Made by a program: the position numbers and the translations under genes
Virus record (IMG/VR): IMGVR_UViG_3300030419_003346
Coordinates: 1 to 25,418 of that record
Source: a virus
Strand: one strand, 5' to 3'
Length of the DNA stretch: 25,418 nucleotides
Notes under the pieces: generated by a model
The model's input: the letters and a program-made list of their open reading frames with translations, nothing else
The model's database searches: none
Told to the model about the DNA's origin: nothing
In this document: positions 15,706 through 23,432 of the stretch, piece by piece
Layout: every line of letters begins with the position of its first letter
Numbering within the stretch: the stretch's first letter is position 1

Positions 15706-18700
15706 TCAAGTAAGCCTCCTAAAGCTGCGTCTAATGGAGCGGGTACTGAATCCCCACTTCTCATTGTATTCAAGGTTTGCAATATATACTTTGTTGAGAG
15801 AGATTTTGTCGTCTTCTCTCACACCCCAGCAGCGGATGCGAGCATCAAAGGCGTTGCTGTCGGTCGTGTGGATAACCCAGTATTCTTTGCCGTTCTTTGT
15901 TTTCTTTACTTTTACTTCCCTTGGAATGAACCAGACCAGTTGAAGGTCAGGGTCGTACTCGCTGATAGGCGGACAGCCACGGGTCATCAGGTTGTCCTGA
16001 ATCTCTTGCGGCATAATCTCGTGGATGGGGAAGATGCCTGTCAGGGATGCGAAGTGTTCCAACTTCTCTTCTTCGGAGAAGTCACCCTCCGGTGCATAGA
16101 CATCAATATTTTCCAGCAGGTTCTTTTCCTTGCGTGGCCTGTCCACGGCAACCGCTGACCAAAAGTGCTTCAGTCCTGTGAACCTGTCGTCCATCAATTC
16201 GTCAAGGGCTTTGCTCCTGACCAAAACATCCAGCGCCTTCTTGTTGAGCTTGGAGTATGTGATGTTCTCGTTAAAGATAAATTCCTCAATACTATTGAAG
16301 GGTCGGTTGGCTACGATCTGATCAATAGCACTATCCCCCAGACCCTTGATGCCTGCGAGCGGCTGAATCAAGGTCTTGCCATCCTCCGCAATCTCCCACA
16401 CTCGTCCTGACTTGTTGACGCTTGGCGGGACAATCTCAAACCCAAAGGACTTGGCTGTATTGATTGCTCCTGCTTTCTTATCTTCGGGCTCCTTGTCCAA
16501 GAACGCAGCCATCCACTCAACCGGATAATAATAACTGAGCCACGCACACTGGAAGGACACCGCCCCATAGGATACAGCGTGCGATAAGTTGAAGCCGTAG
16601 CCTGAAAAGTATTCCATCTTAGACCAGAGGTTTTTGGCTACGTCCTCGGTCAGCCCGTGCTTGCCGCAACCCTTGACGAACTTATTATAAAGTTTGGTCT
16701 TGATATTATCTTTTCCTGTTCCCTTTTTCGTTAGAACTTTGCGGAGCAGGTTGCCCTCGTCTAGTGATAGGTCATCGCCCAGCTTGTGAGCGAGCATAGC
16801 CAACTGCTCTTGGAAGACCAGCAGCCCGTATGTATCTCCGAGCACTTCTTTGATGATTGGGTGCTCGTAGTGTACTTGGCTAGGGTTGGACTTGTTCGCA
16901 ACATACAGACTGTGAGCCTTGGCGCTAAGTGGACCAGGGCGGAAAATAGCCGTGACTGCTGCGAAGTCTAACAGGGATGTGGGCTGGGCTTCTTGGCAGA
17001 ACCGCTGGGCTCCGCCGTTGGTCATCTGGAAGATGCCGGCCCACTTACCTTTGTGGAAAACCTCTCGCCAGACTTCTTGGTTGTCAAAGTCAATCGTGTC
17101 TGGGTGGAGGTGTGTATTATAATAATCTCTCACCTGCTCAAAGGTTGGGTCCTCGATGCCTTGATGGCGTTTGAGGATGTGACGAATGGCTCCCGAAATC
17201 ATACGGAGAGTTGACAATCCGAGCAGGTCAAACTTGATGAAGCCGAGCGGCTCCAAGTGTCTGACGTTCTGCCCTTCGCTCCACGGTGTCTGGATGACAC
17301 CGCCAGAGTTGATTAGGGGCATATGGCGGTCAAGGTTTTCTGCCACCACAACCCCACCAGCGTGCCGAGAAATACTCCGCATATTGCCGAAGAGGTTATC
17401 AACGTGAGTAGCAACCTCTGGGTACTTGTCAAAGAAGTCTTGGAGTGTTTCACTGTATTCTTTTACCTCGTCAAATGTGGGAGTGTAGACGCCAGCGGTC
17501 TGCCCCTTGGCTGCCTTGGCTTTTGGTGTGGCTTCGCTCATCATCACGCCAGTCACCTTGTTGACTTCGGTGAACGGGATATTATAAAACTTGCCGATGT
17601 CTTTGATGAGCGAGCGGAGTTGTAGCGTGTTGAAGTTGCTGATGGGTACAACCGTGGTTGGCCCCCACTCATCTGCTAGTTGCTTCTTCAACTCCATCGG
17701 CTCCTCAACATCAAAGTCAATGTCGGGGTAGCCCGTGCCGCCCTTGGTCAGGAACCTCTCAAACTGTAATTGATATTTGATTGGGTCCACCTGTGTGATG
17801 TCTAGGACATAAGACAGGAGTGAACCGGCTGCTGAACCTCGTCCAAGTCCGACCAGCATTTCCTCCTGGGCTTTGTCCGAGATAGCTTTCATCGTCAAGA
17901 AGTATTGAGCGAAGCCACGCTCCTTGATGATGTTGAGTTCATACTTCAAGCGGTCCACATACTCGGGGTCTGTGATATTCTTTTTCTTCATGCCCTCCAA
18001 GGCGTCGGAGGTCAGAGCCTGGATAGCTGTCTTGCCCTCGGGCACAACAAACTCTGGGAGGCGGACATCGCTGTTGGGAACAAAATCTTCGCATCGGTCA
18101 AAGGCGATGTGATGTGTACGCTCAATGCTGTCACGGATGAAAGTATCATCGTACTCAATCTTGTGTTTGGCAGCGTACCTCTTGTATGATTCCATCATCT
18201 GGTCGCCGTTCTTCGGGTAGAGTTCGTAGCCGACCTCTTCCACAGATGCGGGCAGCAGACTATCAGGGTCAGCCCACTCTGGGACCTTGCCGCCCCAACC
18301 AATGCGCTTGTACATCTCCCGGTCTTTCCACAGTTCTGGTCGTGGATAGTGGCTGTCGGCTGTGCTGATGACCTCAACACCCATCTCCATACAGGCTTGG
18401 ATGATAAGGTTGTTGCCCTCGTGTTGTTCTTTGATGTCGTTCCACTGGACTTCGCCGTAGAACCTGTCGCCAAAGATCTCCTTGAACTGAGCAATAGTAT
18501 CTCGCATAGCGGCGAGCACATGGTCAGGGCTCTTGTCCCTGTTCTTCCAGTAGTCCCCGAACAGAGGCCCAGACATACAAGCGGTGCTGATGATTAGCCC
18601 CTCGTTATACTTGTCCAGCATCTCAAAGTCCATGCGAGGGTAACGATAAAAGTTTTCAGGCTGGTAACTATCCGACACTAGTTTGAATAAGTTGTTTAGT

Positions 18701-19116
18701 CCTGCTTGGTTCTGGGCAATCATCACGAGGTGGCGGCGGTCATTGAGCGGGTTGCGCTTGAGTTTGCGGTCCTCGGTCTCAATGACCATACCAAACTCCT
18801 CTTTCTTTTGTCGCTTTTGATTGGCCTTGTGTTCCTCGTACATCTGCCGCCACTTCTTGTGCGAACGGATGAAGTAGGATTCACAGCCATACAGGGCTCG
18901 GAACTCTTTGCCGTCGGCTCGCATCTTCTTGAGATGCTCCACCTGAAACGACAAACCGTTCATATGTCCGTGGTCTGTTAGAGCGTGGGCGTTCATCCCG
19001 TTCTCGTAGGCAAAATCCATATGCTCACCAGGCATCCCCAATCCATCGAAAGGGGACAAACCTGAGTGAGCGTGGAGACCTACAAACGGAATCTTGCTTT
19101 CAATACGATCCGCCAT
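15706..19116 (-). CDS. dnaE: DNA polymerase III alpha subunit-like replicative polymerase (DnaE type)
   Basis: 1136 aa. An N-terminal PHP domain keeps likely metal ligands: LHAHS (14-18), LTDHGHM (about 42-48), CESYF and STADSHY. The polymerase part has GRGSAAGS, the catalytic PDIDFD (Asp near 465-469) and KFDLLGL (Asp near 630). A helix-hairpin-helix (IKGLGDSAIDQIV) and a short OB-like region follow. E. coli DnaE is 1160 aa; the clamp- and tau-binding tail looks reduced. Intact PHP ligands suggest built-in proofreading, though that is inference. Most large phages use family A or B polymerases, so a C-family enzyme is notable. Confidence 0.96.
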   Translation of the reverse strand: MADRIESKIPFVGLHAHSGLSPFDGLGMPGEHMDFAYENGMNAHALTDHGHMNGLSFQVEHLKKMRADGKEFRALYGCESYFIRSHKKWRQMYEEHKANQKRQKKEEFGMVIETEDRKLKRNPLNDRRHLVMIAQNQAGLNNLFKLVSDSYQPENFYRYPRMDFEMLDKYNEGLIISTACMSGPLFGDYWKNRDKSPDHVLAAMRDTIAQFKEIFGDRFYGEVQWNDIKEQHEGNNLIIQACMEMGVEVISTADSHYPRPELWKDREMYKRIGWGGKVPEWADPDSLLPASVEEVGYELYPKNGDQMMESYKRYAAKHKIEYDDTFIRDSIERTHHIAFDRCEDFVPNSDVRLPEFVVPEGKTAIQALTSDALEGMKKKNITDPEYVDRLKYELNIIKERGFAQYFLTMKAISDKAQEEMLVGLGRGSAAGSLLSYVLDITQVDPIKYQLQFERFLTKGGTGYPDIDFDVEEPMELKKQLADEWGPTTVVPISNFNTLQLRSLIKDIGKFYNIPFTEVNKVTGVMMSEATPKAKAAKGQTAGVYTPTFDEVKEYSETLQDFFDKYPEVATHVDNLFGNMRSISRHAGGVVVAENLDRHMPLINSGGVIQTPWSEGQNVRHLEPLGFIKFDLLGLSTLRMISGAIRHILKRHQGIEDPTFEQVRDYYNTHLHPDTIDFDNQEVWREVFHKGKWAGIFQMTNGGAQRFCQEAQPTSLLDFAAVTAIFRPGPLSAKAHSLYVANKSNPSQVHYEHPIIKEVLGDTYGLLVFQEQLAMLAHKLGDDLSLDEGNLLRKVLTKKGTGKDNIKTKLYNKFVKGCGKHGLTEDVAKNLWSKMEYFSGYGFNLSHAVSYGAVSFQCAWLSYYYPVEWMAAFLDKEPEDKKAGAINTAKSFGFEIVPPSVNKSGRVWEIAEDGKTLIQPLAGIKGLGDSAIDQIVANRPFNSIEEFIFNENITYSKLNKKALDVLVRSKALDELMDDRFTGLKHFWSAVAVDRPRKEKNLLENIDVYAPEGDFSEEEKLEHFASLTGIFPIHEIMPQEIQDNLMTRGCPPISEYDPDLQLVWFIPREVKVKKTKNGKEYWVIHTTDSNAFDARIRCWGVREDDKISLNKVYIANLEYNEKWGFSTRSIRRSFRRLT

Positions 19117-19142
19117 AGAAAACCTTTCTGTTTGGTATTGTT

Positions 19143-19170
19143 AGTATAAACTATTTCTGAGATTGTTCAA
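19143..19170 (-). promoter_or_regulatory. Likely sigma-70-type promoter P4 before the polymerase gene
   Basis: TTGAAC (19170-19165), 16-nt spacer, TATACT (19148-19143), about 27 nt before the polymerase ATG. The spacer length equals that of P1-P3, but AGGGAGAG is absent, and AAAGG serves as ribosome site. It overlaps the end of the upstream gene. Confidence 0.5.
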
Positions 19171-19516
19171 GTTCTTTTTCTTCGTCGGACTTATCACCAT
19201 AGACATCCTTTGTTCCATCCTGATAGGTGATGATAGTTTGGTTGCCTGGGTGTGGCTCAATGTGAACCTTCACAAAGTCACTCATACTATCAAAGATCGC
19301 AATACCACCACGGGGTGGTGGGTAGAGCCAGTGAACAACGCATTGACCTGTCGCCATAACGACGCCTTCAATAACCACACCGTCACCTGAAACTCCTGTC
19401 TCATCGTGTTGGCGGTAAACTGTGAAACTGGTAATCCCTCTTGGTGCCAACTTGGGTGGTGGCTTTGGGATTAGGTCATCAGCAACCTCTTCAACCGTCT
19501 TCTGTTCTTCGCTCAT
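19151..19516 (-). CDS. Conserved beta-rich phage hypothetical protein
   Basis: 121 aa. The ATG at 19516 is chosen over 19531 because GGAG lies 9 nt before it. An acidic, proline-rich N-terminus (PKPPPKLAPRG) precedes a compact beta domain: YRQHDETGVSGDGVVIEGVV, CVVHWLYPPPRGG and VHIEPHPGNQTIITYQDGT. The segment G-V-S-G-x-G-V-V-x-x-G resembles a short phage family known from many unrelated phages, of unknown role (from memory). The C-terminus is acidic. It overlaps the upstream gene by 26 nt and carries promoter P4 in its last codons. Confidence 0.7.
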   Translation of the reverse strand: MSEEQKTVEEVADDLIPKPPPKLAPRGITSFTVYRQHDETGVSGDGVVIEGVVMATGQCVVHWLYPPPRGGIAIFDSMSDFVKVHIEPHPGNQTIITYQDGTKDVYGDKSDEEKELEQSQK

Positions 19517-19805
19517 CTTGGTATTCTCCATGGGCTAACAAAACATTTCGCAACCACTTGGTGCTAACTGGCTTGAGCCAGTCTGCTCGGATTGTGTTGG
19601 TGTGTACCTTTCCAGAGTTCATTTTTTTATCCCACGCAACTCGACGTTCGTGAATATCATCCTCAAAAAAACGGACATCAAAATAAGCCCAGCCGTGATC
19701 GCCAGTGGACTGGCCCTCAACAATGCCAAACCGCAATAGTCCGTGGTGATAGTTCATTACAAATGTTCCTACGTCAATGCCGTAGGGTTCGCCCTTGAGT
19801 CTCAT
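19491..19805 (-). CDS. Hypothetical SH3-like protein resembling the small-gene array
   Basis: 104 aa. I-D-V-G-T-F-V-M-N-Y (residues 10-19), R-F-G-I-V-E-G and W-A-Y-F-D-V-R-F-F strands follow the plan of the array proteins at 11.5-14.6 kb, though with a longer charged C-terminus. AAAGG lies about 7 nt before the ATG at 19805. No named family; the similarity is by layout only. Confidence 0.65.
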   Translation of the reverse strand: MRLKGEPYGIDVGTFVMNYHHGLLRFGIVEGQSTGDHGWAYFDVRFFEDDIHERRVAWDKKMNSGKVHTNTIRADWLKPVSTKWLRNVLLAHGEYQDERRTEDG

Positions 19806-19818
19806 CTTATTGCCTTTC

Positions 19819-20331
19819 TTATTCGCCCTCTAGTTGGGCTTGTTCTTCCGGTGATACTCGGGTCGCCTCATAGGGAATGAATAGCGACACTACATCAAAA
19901 GCTCTCAGGGAATAGTATACACCAGCATAGCTATCTCGTATATCCTCTAGCATCGTATTCCACTCTTCGCCTTTTCTTAATTTATAAATTGGGTGGCTGT
20001 GTTTAGCCTTGTATCCCTCGGGGTCATTTCTAAAATCATATATTTCTCCGGCAGGGATTGTGGCTTGGTAAAGTTGGCGACCGGATGCCACTTGTCTCTC
20101 CCTTTGTTTTGGGTCTACATACCAAAAGGTCCTGGGCACCGTGCTTGTTTCGTACTCATTCCTAGTGAAGTGGCTTCTCTTCGCTCTGTCCGCAAAATAT
20201 TTGGGGTCTACGATGATTGCTTCCGCATCTACTGGGGCGTAGTGAAATATCCTCATTTCACCTCCCGACTCATAATCATTCTTTTGAGCCTCGGTGAGGA
20301 ACTTCTTGAAGTTTTCCATTATCTTTTTCAT
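19819..20331 (-). CDS. Putative packaged protein, possibly ADP-ribosyltransferase-like
   Basis: 170 aa. The N-terminus MKKIMENFKKFLTEAQ looks like T4 capsid-targeting peptides, with FLTE before Ala matching the prohead-protease rule. The rest reads like an enzyme domain: RIFHYAPVD (H near 30), TVPRTFWYVDP (Y near 71), LYQATIPAGEIYDFRNDPEG and YAGVYYS. A His on strand 1 and Tyr after a strand fit the H-Y-x order of ADP-ribosyltransferases; T4 Alt, an ADP-ribosyltransferase, is also packaged and injected. The fold call is a weak inference. Coupled to the next gene upstream by ATGA. Confidence 0.65.
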   Translation of the reverse strand: MKKIMENFKKFLTEAQKNDYESGGEMRIFHYAPVDAEAIIVDPKYFADRAKRSHFTRNEYETSTVPRTFWYVDPKQRERQVASGRQLYQATIPAGEIYDFRNDPEGYKAKHSHPIYKLRKGEEWNTMLEDIRDSYAGVYYSLRAFDVVSLFIPYEATRVSPEEQAQLEGE

Positions 20332-21026
20332 AGGCTCTTTTTCAGTTCCCTGAGTTTCAAGCGGAGGACTTGGCGGTGATGCCAGCGAGACTTGGGGGCT
20401 CGATCAGCATCTAGAGTGTGGGCGATTCTATCATTTATTTCTTTAATGAGTTCTTTGTTCTGTTCTCGTTGAGTCTCACTTAGACTAGGTAGATCATAAT
20501 CATATTCAAAACCTTCTTCCATTTCATACTGATCATCAAAGAAAGGAATATAAAATTTACGAGCGGCGGACTGGCGCTCTTGCGAATAAAAGTCGTCTCT
20601 GGCCTGGACCTCATCGCCGAATAGTGCAACGTCTCTTCTTTGGATCGTATTATCGCCCTCTATATACTCAAACACAAATTGGTTTTCGTCTGTCTTCTCA
20701 CCCCAAATTACCGACTCCTGATTAAAGTATTTCCCTGCCTCTGTGATGTCGTTGCGGGTGATGTTTGGGATCATCAATGAGCGCTCTTTGTTTCCAAATT
20801 GTCCTCGAATACGGATAGGTCCGTAGCCACGCTCCCGCATCCAATCCATCAATTCCTTATTAAGTTCCCTGTTCTCCCTGGAGGACATCTTCTGGGCCAT
20901 CGGGTTCTCAGCGGTCATAAAACCAACCGTGCTTACAGAGGCCACATTGCCTTGAAGTATGTTTTTGATCCTGTTAAACCCAGACTCATTTAAAAACTTT
21001 TTCCACTCATTCAAGATTTGTTTCAT
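20328..21026 (-). CDS. Putative packaged protein, DUF3293-like
   Basis: 232 aa. The N-terminus MKQILNEWKKFLNESG resembles the neighbouring gene's and T4 internal-protein tags (cleavage after FLNE). Next, FMTAENP, S-S-R-E-N-R-E-L-N, G-P-I-R-I-R-G-Q-F-G, E-R-S-L-M-I and K-Y-F-N-Q-E-S-V-I recall DUF3293 (T-A-x-N-P, E-N, Q-x-A-V). The last 60 residues are charged and helical with WHHRQVLRLKLRELKKSL. DUF3293 has no known function. Lies 4 nt after the GroES-like gene and overlaps the following one (ATGA). Confidence 0.68.
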   Translation of the reverse strand: MKQILNEWKKFLNESGFNRIKNILQGNVASVSTVGFMTAENPMAQKMSSRENRELNKELMDWMRERGYGPIRIRGQFGNKERSLMIPNITRNDITEAGKYFNQESVIWGEKTDENQFVFEYIEGDNTIQRRDVALFGDEVQARDDFYSQERQSAARKFYIPFFDDQYEMEEGFEYDYDLPSLSETQREQNKELIKEINDRIAHTLDADRAPKSRWHHRQVLRLKLRELKKSL

Positions 21027-21030
21027 TACA

Positions 21031-21282
21031 TTATTCTACACAGACCAAGTGGTTCTCGCCAACAAAAGTATACCTCTTTCCTTTGACAACTACTTCTTCT
21101 TTCCCAAAAGAGTGGATGACAACAGTCTTGCCGGCCAGATCATTCGCACAATCCTCAGCACAGGCGATTACTTTGGCAGTCAAGAACTCCTCGATCTTCT
21201 CCTCCACGGGAACGAAGAAGGCACCTTGTTGTGGTTCCTCCTCAATTACTTCAATAAGTAGTCTGCGATTCAATGGTTTCAT
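21031..21282 (-). CDS. GroES/gp31-like co-chaperonin
   Basis: 83 aa. MKPLNRRLLIEVIEEE aligns with the GroES start (x-P-L-x-x-R-V-I-V). QQGAFFVPVEEK stands where the GroES mobile loop (G-G-I-V-L) would be, F-F-V replacing the hydrophobic anchor; AKVIACAED, L-A-G-K-T-V-V-I and ENHLVCVE match the later strands and the C-terminal E-N-D-I-L-A-I-V-E. It is shorter than GroES (97 aa), mainly between strands. It probably caps the phage or host GroEL, like T4 gp31. It lies 18 kb from the phage groEL, in the replication region, so the pair is unlinked. Overlaps the gene before it by ATGA; AAGGA precedes the start. Confidence 0.78.
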   Translation of the reverse strand: MKPLNRRLLIEVIEEEPQQGAFFVPVEEKIEEFLTAKVIACAEDCANDLAGKTVVIHSFGKEEVVVKGKRYTFVGENHLVCVE

Positions 21283-21512
21283 CGTAATTCCTTCCAGTAG
21301 TCTTGTAGCATTTCAAATTCAAAGCGAGAAGTCTGGGTCCATTCTCTCATTCCACAATGCTTACAGTAGCACTCAATCGCTATCTCGTCTCCAAAGATAG
21401 CACGGGTTTGTCCAGATGGCAACCAAGAATGTTTTACCTTGTGTTGTTTCTCTTCTCGCTCGCAAAAGCCATCCTTTAGATCACGGGGCATAATAAAGTT
21501 TAGAGTAGCCAT
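21279..21512 (-). CDS. Small Cys/His protein, possible zinc finger
   Basis: 77 aa. C17, followed by several His (H24, H28), and then ECYCKHCGM (C-x-C-x2-C near residues 48-53) form a likely metal site. The N-terminus contains MPRDLKDGFCEREE. AAAGGAG lies before the ATG at 21512. Coupled to the GroES-like gene by ATGA. No family recognised. Confidence 0.65.
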   Translation of the reverse strand: MATLNFIMPRDLKDGFCEREEKQHKVKHSWLPSGQTRAIFGDEIAIECYCKHCGMREWTQTSRFEFEMLQDYWKELR

Positions 21513-21540
21513 GATGGGCTCCTTTCTGCCCCTACATTAT

Positions 21541-21568
21541 ATTATATTTTTTGTTTCCCTTTAAGTAA
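21541..21568 (-). promoter_or_regulatory. Possible promoter P5 before the zinc-finger/GroES-like genes
   Basis: TATAAT (21546-21541) is a perfect -10; at 16-nt spacing the -35 is only TTACTT (21568-21563). The gap here (48 nt) is the largest in this cluster, and AAAGGAG follows. Weak because of the -35. Confidence 0.35.
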
Positions 21569-23432
21569 TTTCGCACGCACCGCCAGCACAGGCTGCTTCA
21601 CCTTTGAGGTCGGTGTTATCATCCTCTTCAACAATCTTGGTGAGGTCAACATTTTCTAACGTGGCAAGCATCGCTTCAAACTTCTCCTTAGAGCAATCTT
21701 CAAAGGGTGCTTGCTGGTAGGTGCCTCCGTTGAAGGGAAGGACAGCCAATCCATTGTAGTAATGACGGTTGTCCCACATCCACTCGCCAGCGTCAGACCA
21801 CTCGTTTTCACGAAGAGAAATAGTGGCCGAAACATTATGTCCGTTCTGCCCTGTTCGCTTGCCAGGGTTGACCCACTCTCTTGTGATTTTCTTTACTCGC
21901 CGCAAAAGTTGGAACGCACTTTCGTCACGCAGGATAGAGCCTTCGGGTGCTCGTTGGGGCACCGAGATGACGGCTGTATCGTGTGGACGGAAGTATTCAT
22001 CTTCCACCAGTTCTGGGTGGTTGACAGCAAGGTGCCAATAAATTGGCTCATTTTTGCCAACTCTGATTCGGCGGATATAATAATCGTTGTGCCAGGCGTG
22101 GATGCCGCTGGATGTTCCCAGGGTCAAACTCGTGGTTCCCGCAGGTTTTACGCAGGTTGTACGGGCTGCCTTATTGATGCCAATGGCTTCCGCAACACGG
22201 ACATTTTCTTCTTTCACAACATTGGCAGCGTCCGCCAAACTAATGTCATCTTGGAGCACACGACCCGAAGCGATGCCTGTCATAGACACGCCGATGAGGG
22301 CATCCCTCTCTGTCGTTCGCTGCCAGACTGGGCGAAGATAATGAAAGTCTGTGTAGCCCGCTTGGAGTGTGCCGATGAAGGTGGCAGCCCTCACCCGCTG
22401 TTCCAAGTCATTCTGTCCGGTGATGTTGCTGACATTTACTTCTGTCAGATTACAGAACTGGAATGGTCGTAGCCCAATCTCACAGCACGGGTTGGTTCCC
22501 CAGTCCTTGTCGTTGGACAGGTAGATGCCAGGCTCACCAGCGTTGGATGCCTCCACACGCTTCCATAGATCCATGAAGAATTCTTTTGTTACTTTGTGCC
22601 GCAAAAGTACAGCGGAGTTGTTGGCTCGGCCACGCTGTGGGTTGGTCTCCCACCAGTTGCCAGCCTTGGCAGCAATCATCTCTTGGTCACCTGCGGAGAA
22701 CAAAGAAATAAGAGCAGCACGCCGGATACCACCAGCCAACACAGCATCAGCAATATGGCATACGATATCGTGAACCTCGATAGCGGACAGTCTGTCGCCA
22801 TCATTCTTTTCTGCTAACACACCTTCAACCTTGACCAAGCATTCTTTTAACGGTTGTGGTCCTGGGGCTTTGCCGCCAGACGTTACAAGGCGAGCACCTT
22901 TAGGGCGAATATCGCTATAATCAAATCGTAGCCGTGAGCCACCGAAGAAGTAACTGCGAATAAGATATTTGACGGCATCAGCCCATCCTTCAATACTATC
23001 ATTTATTAAATACCTCCGAGTTCGGTTTGCGTTTGGTTTTCTAATTTCTGGAAGCTCATCAACGTGATGCTGTTGGACAGAGTATCCTACGCCGGTTCCG
23101 CCCAACAGCAAAAACATAATCTCACCGAACACACGCCAGTCATCTACGGGAGCATAAGCGCAGTTGAACACACGGTTAGGAGAGATTTCAATGGGCTTGC
23201 CTGCGAATTGCATAGAACGCATAGATGGCAAAACCTTTTTCTCATATACAAATTTATAATTTGCTTTGATTTCTTTTTTGAGTTCCGGATACTTCTTGAG
23301 GTGCATATCCATATTCCGAGTCACTAGCTCATCCCAAGTCTCACGACGTTTCTTCTCAGGTAGATACCGGGCGTATTTCATATAGACCGTAATATCGGAT
23401 AGGATTTGAGTTGAGACGTCTTGTTCGTTCAT
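21561..23432 (-). CDS. Class II (adenosylcobalamin-dependent) ribonucleotide reductase, monomeric type
   Basis: 623 aa. C91 (FNCAYAP), N314-P-C316-C-E318 and C327 (FCNL), and C-terminal C615-x4-C620 (CAGGAC) correspond to C119, N406/C408/E410, C419 and C731/C736 of the Lactobacillus triphosphate reductase, with the 11-residue gap between active-site Cys exactly kept. It reduces ribonucleotides to deoxyribonucleotides using B12, independent of oxygen, and needs no small subunit. Shorter than the 739-aa bacterial enzyme. The start overlaps the helicase stop (ATGA). With dUTPase and the IMPDH/GMPR enzyme it secures precursors for replication. Confidence 0.94.
   Translation of the reverse strand: MNEQDVSTQILSDITVYMKYARYLPEKKRRETWDELVTRNMDMHLKKYPELKKEIKANYKFVYEKKVLPSMRSMQFAGKPIEISPNRVFNCAYAPVDDWRVFGEIMFLLLGGTGVGYSVQQHHVDELPEIRKPNANRTRRYLINDSIEGWADAVKYLIRSYFFGGSRLRFDYSDIRPKGARLVTSGGKAPGPQPLKECLVKVEGVLAEKNDGDRLSAIEVHDIVCHIADAVLAGGIRRAALISLFSAGDQEMIAAKAGNWWETNPQRGRANNSAVLLRHKVTKEFFMDLWKRVEASNAGEPGIYLSNDKDWGTNPCCEIGLRPFQFCNLTEVNVSNITGQNDLEQRVRAATFIGTLQAGYTDFHYLRPVWQRTTERDALIGVSMTGIASGRVLQDDISLADAANVVKEENVRVAEAIGINKAARTTCVKPAGTTSLTLGTSSGIHAWHNDYYIRRIRVGKNEPIYWHLAVNHPELVEDEYFRPHDTAVISVPQRAPEGSILRDESAFQLLRRVKKITREWVNPGKRTGQNGHNVSATISLRENEWSDAGEWMWDNRHYYNGLAVLPFNGGTYQQAPFEDCSKEKFEAMLATLENVDLTKIVEEDDNTDLKGEAACAGGACEIT

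Noticed and set aside
21711-22472. 253-aa open frame on the plus strand
   Set aside because: It lies wholly opposite the ribonucleotide reductase gene, has no protein-like motifs and no ribosome site. Other plus-strand frames in the window are similar antisense shadows.
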